The notes under the pieces are model-generated. The model saw only the letters and a program-made list of their open reading frames with translations, did no database searches and was not told where the DNA came from. Below are positions 46,413-58,590 of a stretch of DNA of 64,000 nt, one piece after another. The position numbers were made by a program, and so were the translations under genes. Within the stretch, counting starts at the first letter, position 1. Each line of letters opens with the position of its first letter. Source of the DNA: Escallonia rubra (lineage: Eukaryota > Streptophyta > Magnoliopsida > Escalloniales > Escalloniaceae); NCBI GenBank assembly GCA_033065855.1, contig JAVXUO010000146.1, positions 124,001 to 188,000 of the forward strand. Direction: 5' to 3'.

Positions 46413-49008
46413 TGGGACTAAAAGTCGAAGATGACAAGATAACCAACTGACTTTGGCACGAAAAAACTAAAAACTAAGGAGTAATATTTCAATCTGATTG
46501 TTAGCCCAGTCTGCTTTTCCATTGAAAAACTACAGAAATGAAAAAGGAGGTTTTTATAAAGAAACTAAACTAGCGGTTTGGATGTAAGATCAAATGGAAA
46601 AGCATTAGGGTAGCCAAAAAGGAGATATTAGAAAAAGGATTCAGGTGCGTCAACATCAAAGCAATAATAAGTCTCTTGTCTCGGGAACTCGATCCACCAC
46701 CCTTGAATCCGAAGATAACCGCTGCAGTAATCTAAACTGTCACTTTAAGCGATCCTTAGAATTGATACCTCGCTGCAACTCTTCCACTTTGTTACCATTC
46801 GATCTGAATTTTGTAAATTCAACAATGGTAATACTTATCCTTTTCAATTTATGTCAAGGCCATGTTGGCCGTATGTTTTTGCTCAAGTTTGTGTTTTTCT
46901 TGTTGTTTGTACTTGTTGCTTGTACTTTGTGTCTTTTTTATGCCGACTTCAAAGAAAAACATTTTCATGCCTTGACTATGAACCACCTTTTGAACAAAAA
47001 AAATCTCATGGTGGCTCACTTGAACCAATTAGTCAATGAATAATTCTACGTACATACAGGTGTGCAATCAAATCAAATTCTCAAAGTATTAGTCAGATGG
47101 AAAATAAAGGAAAGGTCCACGACAGAACTAAAGTAGCGTGAACATGTTGGAATTCTGGCAGAGGGCCACGCAGTTTAACGAAATTGACAGGGAAGACTTT
47201 AACGAGTACCAATTGATTGAAATCAAGGAAAGCAAAGAGAAACATGATTCAAATTTTCTTTTGTTTATTGGAAAAGACCAATCAAGTCCAATAATTCAGA
47301 GCCAATGAAATAAACCCTTACAAACATTAAATTGATCGGTCCAACGCTGATTTAAATTTTAAAAAATAATAACCCTTATCTCAGTTGTGCAAAATTCCCA
47401 ACACAGTTCTCATCACGGAGTTTCCCAATATGTTCCAAACAATACTAAATTCAATCACCAAAAAGTCAGGGCTTTAAGGATCTTGCTTCTAGATAAATCC
47501 TAATTCAAGAATCAAGCCTCTTACCTTAAATTTCACGCCAAAAGTCTGTTGCGAATGAGACTATATTGTTCTTCTTTCTGTTCTTCTCATAAGCCCAAAA
47601 GTAAAAGTAATGATACTTATAAGCCACCTAAACACTAAATAAAATTTGCTGAATATATTTTTTTAAAAATACCGATCACGTCCCTTAACTTATCTAAATT
47701 TGCAAAAATGGGTTTAAGCTGAGTCCAATCACATACTGTCACTAGGACTCCATCATAAATCGTTTCAATAACATTAAACAATAAAATTAGTCCATCAATC
47801 AAAGTACTAGAATGTCAAATCTATACCCATCAGGTCAAATTAGTAAAACTTAAGCTCAAAAAAATTTTGAGAATAAAATATTAATTTCACCAAAATCCAA
47901 AATTTTGGGGTATTCCGTGTGCTATGTTCAACTTTTTACAGCTCAGTCTCCTTTGTCCCAATGATTGGGTTTCGTATCATTGCGCGGTGAGGTAATTTCC
48001 GATGTACAGGAAAATCATAGACAAGTCGTATGTTTTTCTTGTAAGGATTGTATAAAAGTCATAAACTTTTGCGCGTAACACATTGAGATTGTTTGAGAAG
48101 CTGAGTCACCAACTTCTAATTTCAATCACATCGATAATGTCATAATGATTAATGAAGGAGTTCTTTTGCTCTCCCACCACCCCGTTTCGTGTGGACTACT
48201 CCTACTTTGCTCGCATCTATTACGGCTTTTGCTTTCTTTCTCTTTGGCTTCTAAGATATTTCAATTCACTAAAGTTGTCTTTTACCCGCCAGTAAAATCA
48301 AGTTGGCCTATTCGAGAATCTCCAGATCTATGCTCATTTTTAATTCTCCGACCTAATAAGGAAAAGGATAGGTACAACTCGTTCGCGAACAGCCAAACGA
48401 GGCAAATTTGAGTTATCATACAATTTCAGATCGTATTTAGGCCTGGGAATGAAGAACCAAAATTCAAAAAGAAGGAACATAAAGTATACCTTAATGTATG
48501 AACCTCCAGAGTGAGACCACATCTAACCACATTGTGCCCAATAGGAGCCAGATAAGAGCCAGATAACACAATCGTGACTACAAAACAATGAAACAAAGCC
48601 CGTAAAAGCTCCTACAGCGTAGTCAAATTTAGCCCATGAGCTTTCCGGAGTCATGGATGTGGACTCCACGAATAGCCCAATCATCATGTACTTTTTATTA
48701 GAGTATATAAAGCTGTATTGTCTAACAGGATCCGAGACCTTCTGTTTTGTAACACTTTTGCTGTAGCAGTTAAATATCGTTAAATGCGTTTCAGCAAAAA
48801 AAAAAATTATCACTACTAATTTTACTAGCAACAACACTTATATCGACTATCTTATGGTGCTAAAATTGTTACATCGGGATCCTTGTCTACTGAAATGGTG
48901 ATTAAAAATTTCCGGGATAGGCTCAAAACTTATAGCCATCGCCTATCATCATTAATTAAGGGCTTCAACCTGTCCCGGGAGGGCTAAAACCTACAGCCAT
49001 GCCGTTAA
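46413..49008. other. Gene-free intergenic sequence
   Basis: No gene recognised. At 46825-47010 a T-rich stretch with an ACAAAAAAAA run could be an old retroinsert 3' end, but no duplication was found. Confidence 0.45.
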
Positions 49009-49836
49009 CAAAATATACTTATATCCATTGACCAAATTGAATCTTAAAAAATATAACGGTTTTGAGAAAATGGGCTTGGCCTTGTTACCGGGATGGCTCA
49101 CAAATGTCATACCATCGCCGTCTAATCAAAACCTTTTTCTCCTCGTAGGATGGCCACAACCTTATACAATCGCCACCCACCAAGGTCAGCCTCCACCCTC
49201 CCCAGAGATGGGTCACCATACCTCTACCCACCCTCCCACACCCATTGTTGCTCCCACACTTCCACCCCACGTTCTGCCCTCACCTTCTTCCACCCCGAAG
49301 TTGTTGCCCCCACCTTCCGCTACCCCGTCGCCAATACCCCCACCTCACTCCATCGCTGCCTGCCCTCACCCTCCCCAACCCCGTCGCGGCCTGCCTCCAC
49401 CCTTCCGCTACCCTGTCGCCGTCCCCATCCTCCTCGTCTCACTCGCTGGCTTTGCATACTTTTTCATTGTCAGTGTTTGGCTTTTGAGAAAACACAACCA
49501 ATGAAATTTGCTTCTTGTTAATTGCTATTAGAGAGACCCTAATTTAGAAATTAGGGTTAAAACTTTAATTTGGAGAGAGCGAATTATGTTTGAAACCCTA
49601 ATTTTTCAAATTAGGATTTTTAATCTTTACACAGTGTATGTGTATATACGGTATAAGGGTAATACTGACATTTAAAAAATACGCATGGATTCATTTGACA
49701 GAAGTACATTACAGATTGGACAGATTCTTCAAGGCTATATTTTCACTTTTTGATCATGATATGTTACATTTGAAACTTTGTATCATTAACTGTAATTTTA
49801 CCCTAACCTCGAGAATATTGTTATAATTATCCCTTA
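49009..49836. mobile_element. Degenerate long-TIR element related to 57047-58136
   Basis: The left arm (ACTTATATCCATTGACCAAA, then TATAACGGTTTTGAGAAAAT) matches the reversed right inner arm of the 57-58 kb element (CACTTGTATCCATTGACCAA, then CCTAACGGTTTTAACAAAAT). The right arm (AACTGTAATTTTACCCTAAC) matches its right outer arm. The interior has a CCACC/CCCTCACC-rich block at 49190-49440 and an AAACCCTAATTT / AAATTAGG inverted pair at 49540-49617, both also present in the relative. Open frames inside are composition artefacts. Confidence 0.65.
49190..49440. repeat. C-rich imperfect repeats
   Basis: Repeated CCCACC, CTTCCGCTACCC and CTCACCTTC motifs with strong C bias on the plus strand. Confidence 0.7.
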
Positions 49837-50483
49837 ACTTAATTGTCACCGGAAGAAAGTTGGCTCGAGAAGAGTATTAGGTTAGGGTCGATAATTTTAG
49901 TGAGTTCTAGTTTGACCCGTTTACCTAACCAGCAAAACCAAAATATTTTTGCATCTACCAAGTCAAATCCAAGCTCTTGATATCAAAATAGTTTATCAAG
50001 CGAATCTTACCAAATACAAAATATTCAAGAAATGACTCTTATTTGGTTAGAGTTAGAAGGATATTTCCTTTCAAATGTCATTACTTCGTCTCCTCTTCTT
50101 TCTTTACCTTTTTCTCTTCCTTTTGGAGAACCCACCACCGCAGTACAATCATGCCACCGCTACACCACACATCAGCCTCCACCCCCCATGACCACCAAGA
50201 TTTCCCTCACCATAATACTCTGACCCCACCCTCTCAAGCCCATATAATAGATAACTTTACCTTAAACTCTTCAAGAATAAAGCTCAAATTCAACTGTTAT
50301 TCAAATTTTGTTTCCAAATGCAGCCTTTGCTAAAAATTGTAACGTAAGCTCAAACTCCTCTTGAAAGCACGACAAATGCAATTGTTCCTAAAACAAGTAC
50401 TTTTGGTGACGACTTCCTTGAAAATCAAGCGATGGTCTAAAGTAAAACTATCTTTGATATTTTTTTTATCAGCAAGAAGATCA
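49837..50483. other. Gene-free sequence with a small CCACC-rich patch
   Basis: Nothing recognised; CCACC-rich at about 50128-50215. Confidence 0.5.
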
Positions 50484-51050
50484 TAGTTATTAGAACTTGA
50501 CCTGTTATTGAACCGGTGAAAGCACCGATCTAGTTCTTTTTCATTGGTTTAAAAGGTGGTTCAAGTAACTAAAATTGAATAAAATTAGAAACAAATTACT
50601 TGATTAAAAATGCATGAAATTTAGAAATTTCAAGTTTGACGATAAGTACTATGATAAAGTTCCTTGGATCACTTTTAAAACCCAAAATTATTAAAAAATG
50701 ATTAACACGAGGAAAACTAGTGCAAAATCAAATAGTTACTATTATTAATTGTTTTGTTGTTTGCTAACAAAAAAGTGTGGCCGGTCAAGTAGCATCAAGG
50801 AGCTAAACAAGATATTTTTAACCTGGATATCTTGAGTAATTTTTAGAAACGTCCATAAGTGTTAACCCGGTCCAATTAGACATTTTAACTCAAAACCGGC
50901 AGGTTTGACATTAGAACTAACCGGTTTATGCCACACCATCCGGATTAAGTGCAGATAATTGATCCAAATCAAGACTCGGTTTAGTGAAGTCACCGGTTCT
51001 CAGTTAAACCGGTCTGAGTGGTTAGTTCGGTTACATTCTGATAACTGTAA
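50484..51050. mobile_element. AACCGGT-rich MITE-like palindromic element
   Basis: The left end reads ATAGTTATTAGAACTTGACC ... GAACCGGTGA, and the right end read backwards is ACAGTTATCAGAATGTAACC ... GAACCGGTGAC. Several AACCGG or CCGGTT motifs lie between. This resembles a common plant class of non-autonomous elements with ends like TTATCAGAACCGG. No clear target duplication was seen. Confidence 0.5.
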
Positions 51051-51955
51051 ATAAAGTGAACGGATAATTTCTCCGATCAATTTGATTAGATTCTAATAAC
51101 GTCATATAAAATTATATCAGACAGCGTATCGTACTAGATTCATGTTTCCTCGAAGGTCATTTTCAAACCGGCCTTACTAGTCCAATTTAAACCAAATAAA
51201 TGTGCACGAGGGTGTCCTTTTTTAACACCTTAAACATATAAAGGGGTGCCGTAATAGACGGGATTTGGGAGGTGGAGTTAAGGAAGAGACGGTGTCGGTG
51301 TGAATCAGCTGCTAAAGCTACCAACCAAAACAAGGCTTTTTATGGTTGATTGAACCATTGCCACTTGTTGGTCACATCATTATCAACTTGTTCGTTGTCC
51401 AGTTTTTTATGGAAAATAATAAAGAGTGACTGGTGAATATGTTAAAATTTGGAAGGTCCATTTATGCAGAATTATACTTGTACTACTATAATAATTGAAT
51501 GCATGTATGGTGAAGCCCCATCAATGCGTCCAAATTTGAAGGTCCCTAAGAAAATGAGTACGTAACTTTCATGATAAAGAAAATGGAAATTGTTTATTTT
51601 TAGACTCTTTTTAAGAGTAATCTTTCGTATTCCTGTAAAGAAATCAAACTTTTTTCTTATTTAGAGTATTGAAAAGTAATCCAAGCGTTTGATTAGAATG
51701 GGTATCAGCTAATTTTTAGTTAGTACATTTTTTTAAAATTCTATTGGACAAGTTTACAACTGGCGCTACACGAACTCACTGAATACCATTGTTCGCGAAG
51801 AAATTACACTAGGCCAATACATTGAATTGTAGTTGGCAATCAACGTACCAAAAGTGAATTTTTGTGTCAAAATTTTCATGAACTTTCCGGATAAATTTTA
51901 TCTTTAGTATTTTATTGTTTATTAGAACAATTTTTTTTTACTACAATCTAAATTG
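51051..51955. other. Gene-free intergenic sequence
   Basis: Nothing recognised. Confidence 0.5.
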
Positions 51956-52141
51956 TAAGAAGACCCTACAAGCCCCTCATATAGCAACGGATATTGATTT
52001 TTATATATTGTTATTAACTTTTAATTAGCGACGCTAAAAAATGTTACTAAGGATTGTCGCTAAAATGTCTTTAATAATGTCACCAGTACTATTTAGGGAC
52101 AATAAATTGTTAATTATATGGAAGATTGTACGCTCTTCTTA
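51956..52141. mobile_element. MITE, family shared with 27791-28034
   Basis: The left end is TAAGAAGACCCTACAAGCCC then CTCATATAGCAACGG; the right end read backwards is TAAGAAGAGCGTACAATCTT then CCATATAATTAACAA. Both match the GATAGGTACAATCCC type end of the 27.8-kb copy, and TATTTAGGGA is shared internally. Inner TTAGCGAC and GTCGCTAA motifs are also inverted. Confidence 0.7.
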
Positions 52142-53028
52142 TTACCGAGATTGCAGCTAAAATCTTTTCCCGGGTAAACCAGGTGAGGGCCGTTGGCCTA
52201 CTGCCAAGTGATTGCTATGAAGAATGGGGTTTGTCTGCAATTCCCTCGGTTTGGAGTTATGAGGTAGTATCACCATGTTACATTCAACTGCAGGTTTGAT
52301 AATCATTATAAAACCAGTAAGGTAGGAGTATTAAATTTGCCATTCAATCACATAGACTCCTGGTACATTTGGCTCATTGATCATGATCTGCCCATCCTAG
52401 GGACCATTCCCATTCTAGGCCACTGTCTGTTCTTTGATCTAACTATCATCCTTCAAGAAAAAAAAATCTGGGAACCCAAAAACAAGATGGAAAATTGATT
52501 TACTAACGCAAAAGAATGCGTTAGAACTTTGCGATAATTCACGTGACACACTGCGATAAATTACTGGAGTGTTTACTTCTTTTTATCGCTTTTACGTTAC
52601 ATTAGTTGATAAACTTTTTGTGCGCATATTTATGGTATTTACAACATTACGCTAAAAATTGCGAGATGTGAATTTGATGAGAGAAAATGGGGAGTAGCAG
52701 AATAGGTATTTTTTAAGTTTGGTGGTAACAGTTAACAAAGGAGAAAAAAGGTAGGTTAGGGAGAGGGAATGTACATCTCATCTAACACAGACATGGCGAA
52801 CTGAAGATTAAATGGCTAGTCTCCTACCATGGGCCCCAAGGAAAATTTAAAGTCTCAGACACAATTGTTTGAGGAGGAATATGGAGACTCCCATTTCTTC
52901 TCTGGTCTTACCAAAACCAATTTTGGTGCCCTCATAGTCATCCTTTTGTTTCTGTCATAAACTCATCATCATTAGTATAGTAGTCATCACCACACACTTC
53001 TTTCTTGTGGAGGCTTCCATTCCACAGC
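52142..53028. other. Intergenic region and 5' region of the next gene
   Basis: No other gene recognised. The last 100 bp should include the promoter and leader of the gene at 53029. Confidence 0.5.
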
Positions 53029-55113
53029 ATGGTCATAGAGGTAACTGAAGTTGTTCATTCTTGTTCATGGTTTTTGTCTTCTGCATGAATTATGATTGAC
53101 ATGTTGATGTACTGGTGCTATGACCTATGAGGAACTGTTACTTGGAATCTGAAGCTATCTGTTTCTGGTTTTGCTCAGTTTTATGGAGATTCAGGAAGTT
53201 TTGCTCAGTGTCAAATAATATCAGCTTTCACTTGTTTGTGTCAAAAGTTTGCTTGGTTGTAGTTACCTAGAATCTGACTACAGTTTTAAAAGTTAATCTT
53301 TTGGAGGCTTATTGGTGATTCTTGCCTCAACTTTTTCAGAAAAACTTTCTACTTGCTCATGGGTTCTCCTTGATTCAGCGTATAGTTATGTTTAAGCAAA
53401 ATCCCATGAAAGAAACCATAGTTCCAGAGTTCTGATTTTAAGAGATTCAATCAGAGCCAACTGAACAGAAGGAAAGAGATTATCTTAATTTCAAAAATAT
53501 CTCACCAGAATTGTTTTCTTCTCTTTAATCATTTCAAACTTTCAGTATTCGAAATTATAGCAGCTTTACTAATCAGCTGAAATCAACCAAGTTTGATCTC
53601 TCTTTTCGAATCCCGTGTTATGTTTGCTTAAGAACTGCTGTGCAAATCATGAAAGAATTTTCATACAAACAAAAAAGGACAAGCAAATTTGTCATCCAAC
53701 TTTCAGCAGTCGCAGGCATAGCATATTCGACAGTTAAATTTCCCAAGTTTGATGTCTCATTCCAGAGCCAGCGGCAAGTTTATCTATCTTGTACTCAATT
53801 CGTCGTCTAATTTAAAGGGTACAATCGAAGATGTAAGCAAATAATGTCACAAGTGAGAAACTGGGAAGCTAATTGATACTTAGTTCAACACAAAAAGGAA
53901 CTGTCCATCTCCTTATTTCTGTCCTTTTGATTGTAGAACCAAGGTTGCAGGTCTTAACTAATTGAACAGCCTATAAAACACTACTTTCAGGCAGAGATTT
54001 TACAGTATGGGGTGTCTATTTTTTGTTCTCGGATATGCTGCTATTTGCTGATTAGTAGTTATTCACAGGACCAAGAGATACATAATGGATGGCCGCTTGG
54101 GCTTGGTAATATGAACATGAGACTTAGAGTGGTAGACAGCTTTCAGGCTGCAGCAGCAGCACCATACCCAAGACATGTGCCCTCATCCAGTTTCTCCTCA
54201 TTCTCATCCTCTAGCCTTGACACAGAGGTACTACTTCTTTTCCATCCAGGTTCTCTTCATCTAGTTATATTGGTGTACTGCTTACTGCTATGTTTTACAC
54301 CTGTGTTAATTGCTGCAACTTTAAGTAAGAATGACAATGGCCTCTAATCCAACTTTGTTAACAGCTAAGTTTCAAATTATCCGGAAGGGAACACATAACA
54401 TTTTAACACTCGGCCTCACTTGTGGGATCTTCAACTCTAGATGTTTCCAAATTCATCCCCCACGCCCACCACAAGAATTTGTAAGACACCCATGTTTACC
54501 CTCCTTGACCCGATCTTTGGATCAGTGACTGTAAAGAAATAACTACTCCAAAAGTTTCATCTGTTAGGGAATATTTTTCCCCGCTTAGACCTAATTTCAC
54601 AAAACTTCCAATCCGCATATGTGTCTGACCCTTTAGACCTGATCATTGCATCCATTCCAACAAACAACCACCTGTTTTTTAAGTTTAATCTGCAGTCTTT
54701 TGGCATGAAAACTGGGGTTCTTGATTTATCAGCAGTAGACCATTTTGAATCGTTGCTGTGGTCATTAGAAGTAAGCATCAGTCACTGAAGTTGCTTCCAC
54801 ATTGTACCTCAACTGGGCTTGACCCTCTTTGACTTGTCTGTAACTTTTATTGGCGCTGCAGTCCACGACATCATTCTTTCAAGACCACAGCGTGTCGCTG
54901 GGCCGCCTTATTGGAATTAGACCAGGGGACAGAGGAATCTTGTATTTTCCAAACACAATCCGCTACCAAAGGCATGGAAACAAATTGGAGGGAAGTTTGC
55001 AATCAGAGGTCTCCGATGGCCATGGAATGGCGACGTCTCGGGGAATCTGTGTCCCACAGTTGCTCAACATGATAGGGAAGATGAACCGCAGTAAAAGCAG
55101 TACAAGAAATTGA
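53029..55113 (+). CDS. At3g17950-like plant protein of unknown function
   Basis: Three coding exons join in frame: 53029-53040, 54069-54227 and 54862-55113, giving 140 residues. The first coding exon is only 12 nt (ATG GTC ATA GAG) before a GT donor. Exon 2 gives DQEIHNGWPLGLGNMNMRLR, a Ser-rich stretch (SSSFSSFSSSSLDTE), and exon 3 STTSFFQDHSVSLGRLIGIR. The WPLGL motif and the SSSLDTEST.SFF.D.S..LG.LIG core are what I remember of a small plant family annotated as uncharacterized At3g17950-like. No domain of known function, signal peptide or membrane segment is visible. Introns are GT-AG; the 1.0-kb first intron is long for the gene. The tail (MNRSKSSTRN) is basic. Confidence 0.8.
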
Positions 55114-55310
55114 AGTTACTTGTGCCCAAAACAGAAATTGGACTGAGTAGTGTTGTGTGAGTAATAATTCATTAATGGTTTTAGTGTTTCAACAATAAGG
55201 TTTGGAAGATTTAACACGAGTTTATCTCCAAATCATGACATTGTTCCAATCATAGCAGGTCATATGTTCAATCAAAGCATCCTTGTTCTCTTTGCCCAAT
55301 GAAATGGCTA

Positions 55311-56225
55311 GATCACTGTTGGGCGAAATATATAGCTTTGTGTATACTTGTGCCTCAAATCAGTTTCGAACATTTAATAGCATTCAAATATAAAGGTTTC
55401 AAAAACGGCAGTAACGTAACCAAAGAAATAAATTATAGATTATAACTCACAACAAGATTGAAGAACAGCGAAGGAAAAAGGGCCGAGGCGTGAATTTGAT
55501 TCACTGTCCTTAAGACTTATTTGTTCCGCAACGGTGCTGACGGCTCTCGACGATAGTCTCCCAGGATACAACGGCTACGTCTGAAAATAGGAGCACTCCA
55601 AATTTCCAGACCCGGCGAACCAAACAATGGTAGAACTCTTTCTTATTTTCGAACACTAAAAACTGGACAGACTCTTTTACAGAAGAAAATTCGGGATTAG
55701 AATTAAGTAACTTCTGTAACTGACTCGATTTTATACACAGAGTATTCACTGGGGGGTGCAACTCTTCACAGTTACAACTTTTCGGAAAAGAAAATAAATA
55801 AATAAAATTTATTTGTCCCAAAAAGAATAAGCCTGATGGGCCTGGGCCCAGGCCCAAGGATGGGGCGGGCGGCGCGCGTGTGGTGGGCCTTGTGTCAACC
55901 TAGGTCCTCCCTCCTTACAAAACATGGGTACCCCCAAGGGACCCAATCCTTAGCTCAAGACGAAGCCTTATAAGGAGATAACATTGGCTTTATCTCTTCA
56001 ATGTGGGATACTCTTTTCCCTTCAAGTTGAACCACCAACTTCAACGTCAATTTTCTCATTCACCTTTCATTTGTTTTAAACATGTGAATATACCATGACC
56101 AACAATTACAACAAACGATCAAGAATCAATTAGTTCCTACCCAAAATATTGTTAGGAACCCATTACAAAATTGAGTCAAAGTTGCTTCTCCGTAATGGGT
56201 TTAAAACCCAATTCCAACAGATCAC
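55311..56225 (-). mobile_element. Solo LTR (Copia-like) with 6-bp target-site duplication
   Basis: The LTR proper is 55317-56219 (903 bp). On the plus strand it starts TGTTGGGCGAAATATATAGC and ends AACCCAATTCCAACA, so the termini TGTTGG/CCAACA are perfect inverted repeats. GATCAC flanks it on both sides (55311-55316 and 56220-56225). No internal coding, so it is a solo LTR. The minus strand has TATAAAA at about 55730-55736 and TTATAAGG near 55969, so minus orientation is likely but not certain. The frame at 55510-55857 inside it is not a gene. Confidence 0.88.
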
Positions 56226-56574
56226 TGTTTGATTTGCTTGATTACCAGTTCTCATTTACAGTTTTCGGTATAGTAGTTAAGAGAGATTAGAGAATATGAT
56301 CCGTTTTGTTGCAGAGAAATACAGAGAAAACAAGCACCTCACTGTTCTGAAACAAAGTTCATGTGGAGAGAGACCTAAGAATCACCTCATTTCTCTTCCT
56401 TTTTTCTTCAGATATCCACTTTACTGTCCTAACGACAAAGAGTCGATATAGAAAAACTTTGAAGTAGATCGGTAAGGACTTTTATAACTTAAAATGAAAC
56501 ACATGGACAGAAATATCTTGCTTTTCTACTTGATATCTATGCATTTTAGTGGATGCTTCAACATGGTATCAGAG
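56226..56574 (+). mobile_element. LTR-like end plus tRNA-Met primer-binding-site-like sequence
   Basis: CTTCAACA at 56556-56563 is followed directly by TGGTATCAGAG (56564-56574), the primer-binding site of most plant Copia elements (complement of the initiator tRNA-Met 3' end). If the preceding LTR begins at TGTTTGATTTG (56226) it is 338 bp with TGTT...AACA ends. No gag-pol follows, so only a remnant is left. Confidence 0.5.
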
Positions 56575-56929
56575 ATAGGCGTTGAAATCACCTAATACTC
56601 GATGTCATCGTGAAGGAGGGTGTTAAAGTCTCGTACCAATTCTATATGGAGATTGAGATCGGTTCTTATACCTAATGAGTTTATTCTTTCTATGAGCAAT
56701 CTTTTGGGTTAGACATCGAACTTTAATGGTTCCAATGACTACCATGTTTGTAATTCTTTTTTGAAATTGTTTTAAGATATATAGACCATCCTCTTATACT
56801 AAAGTCCTTCGAGATAAAAAAAAAAAAAAAACACCATACTCCGAGTTTTGACATTATTGTAACACCCTATATAAGAAATTAAGAAAGAGAGATTACCTAC
56901 TTTGAATAAACATTAGAAGGGAGATCATT

Positions 56930-57018
56930 TTGTAGTGCATCCAATGCCAAAATATTGGCAATAGGTAAAAAGACTTGTAGTGCATCCAATGCCAAAATAT
57001 TGGTAATATGTAAAAGAC
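56930..57018. repeat. Tandem duplication of about 44 bp
   Basis: Two adjacent copies share TTGTAGTGCATCCAATGCCA, AAATATTGG and GTAAAA(A)GAC, differing at a few positions. Confidence 0.9.
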
Positions 57019-57321
57019 AGTTTGAGCGATACGGTAGAAAAGGAATGGGCAAACACTTATATCCTTGAGGTTAGGATGTAATTACAGTCAAGGACACTGA
57101 GTTTCAAAGTGTAACATTCGTGACCAAAAAATCCTAATTTTGTAACACTTGTGTCCATCCGTTAGGGTTCAGTAAAAAAAATTTATTTTTTTTATGATGT
57201 AATCGTTATGTATTTTCAAAATGGCAATACTGCCCTTTATTGCATTAAGGTTTCAAAACCCTAATTTGAAAATTAGGGTTCCAAAACCCTAAAATCTGAA
57301 ATTCACTGTGAATTTCATTCT

Positions 57322-57420
57322 ATCACTATTGTCCAAGTATCAATTCAATTTCATCACTATTATCCAAGTATCAATTCAATTCCATCATTATTGTCCAAGT
57401 ATCAATTCAATTCCATCACC
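57322..57420. repeat. Three tandem units of about 34 bp
   Basis: The unit TTGTCCAAGTATCAATTCAA followed by TTYCATCAYTA is repeated three times inside the Mutator-like element. Confidence 0.9.
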
Positions 57421-57449
57421 AAAGACCACTCAATAAATTAATGGAATTG

Positions 57450-57720
57450 CACCTGTCCTTGGACCACCACCCCGCCGCCACTACCGTGCCCACCAACCTG
57501 CCGCCGCCCCTACAGTCCCCCCAACCTGCCGTCGCTGCCCCTACCCCCTCGTCCATACCCCATCGATCACCATCCCCCTGCCCCCATCATCCCTACCCCG
57601 TCGCCGTCCCTAGTCGCCTCCACCCATCCCGTCGTCAACCCATTTCACACCTCCCCCTGCCACCACAGCCCCCACCGTGGCCCAACCAATCAGATCCACC
57701 CGTCACCGACCAGATCGAGT
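57450..57720. repeat. C-rich imperfect repeats
   Basis: Strongly C-biased sequence with CCCCTACCCC, CCGTCGCCGTCCC and CCACC motifs. A G-rich block at 57840-57930 is partly complementary. Open frames across it are composition artefacts. Confidence 0.7.
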
Positions 57721-58145
57721 TAACCCGCGGCTGACCATACACCTGCAAACACGCACGGCGGAAAAAATGGTCTGCCGGCAGTGGGTCCTTAGATTCGGAG
57801 CTTTTTGCAGCTGGGTTATGGTTGGACCAGCTTTGATTTGTGTATAGTGGTGGTGTGGGTGGGTCGATCGGCGGTGGGGCGAGGGAAGGGGCTGCCTGCC
57901 GGCGTAGGGAGAGGGGAGGGGGCTGCCGGCGTGGGAAAGAGAAGTGTAGAGAGAATTTAAGATAATGGCAATTGAAATAAATAGATTTGTAACTTGAGGG
58001 CAATAAAGTCATTTTGTTAAAACCGTTAGGATTTTTAGGGTTCCGTTTGGTCAATGGATACAAGTGTAATTTGTCCAAACTATTGTCTTTGTCTGTAATT
58101 ATACCCTAACCTCAGGGATATAAGTGTAATTTGCCCAAAAAGAAT

Positions 58146-58590
58146 TTAAAGTTGGAACAAAGGAACTTAGAAATTTGAACTATCAAATCAAATGTTTGGT
58201 TTAGCGGTCAACTTTTTGGCTTTTCTAGTTGCGGGTATGAGTCATGCTTCTACATGCTAGTTGTGGTACTTTTAAAAGAGTATCAAGAATGTAAGCGTCC
58301 TGACGGATAAGTGAGGGGGGTATATGACCTATTTGCATATTCATTTCTTCACCTCAGTGGTTAGGATTTTGAATTTTTTGAATCAAAAAAGAGAAAAGAA
58401 AAAATGGAATTTCATTTATCTATTTAACTTTTTTCTTTTTGAGAAAGGGAATTTGAAGAAATCGATTTTAGAGAAGGTCCCAACTCATAAAAATGGAAAA
58501 ACAGAAAAAGGACCTAAAATCCCTCGTAAACCCCTTCGTATAAGAGAGCAGAACCGCAAATCATAAAGCCCAATTTCTCATTTCTCAACC
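58146..58590. other. 5' region of the NFD6-like gene
   Basis: No other gene. The last stretch before 58591 should be leader and promoter; no clear TATA box was fixed. Confidence 0.45.

Larger units (their letters stand above)
57038..58145. mobile_element. Mutator-like long-TIR non-autonomous element
   Basis: The element proper is 57047-58136 (1,090 bp). The left end reads GGGCAAACACTTATATCCTT then GAGGTTAGGATGTAATTACA; the right end read backwards is GGGCAAATTACACTTATATC then CCTGAGGTTAGGGTATAATT. The inverted similarity extends for more than 80 bp. Nine-base flanks AAAAGGAAT (57038-57046) and AAAAAGAAT (58137-58145) differ at one base, as expected of an aged 9-bp Mutator-type target duplication. 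The interior has no transposase; it holds the inverted pair AAACCCTAATTTGAAAATTA with AGGGTT, a three-unit repeat at 57322-57420, and a C-rich block. A degenerate relative lies at 49009-49836. Confidence 0.85.

Noticed and set aside
49028-49504. Pro-rich frame resembling a cell-wall protein
   Set aside because: The frame is produced by a C-rich block within a degenerate transposon; neighbouring frames are equally open and there is no credible signal peptide.
55510-55857. A 115-codon minus-strand frame
   Set aside because: It lies entirely within the solo LTR at 55317-56219.
57441-57734. Pro/His-rich 97-codon frame
   Set aside because: Same cause: the C-rich core of the Mutator-like element at 57047-58136.
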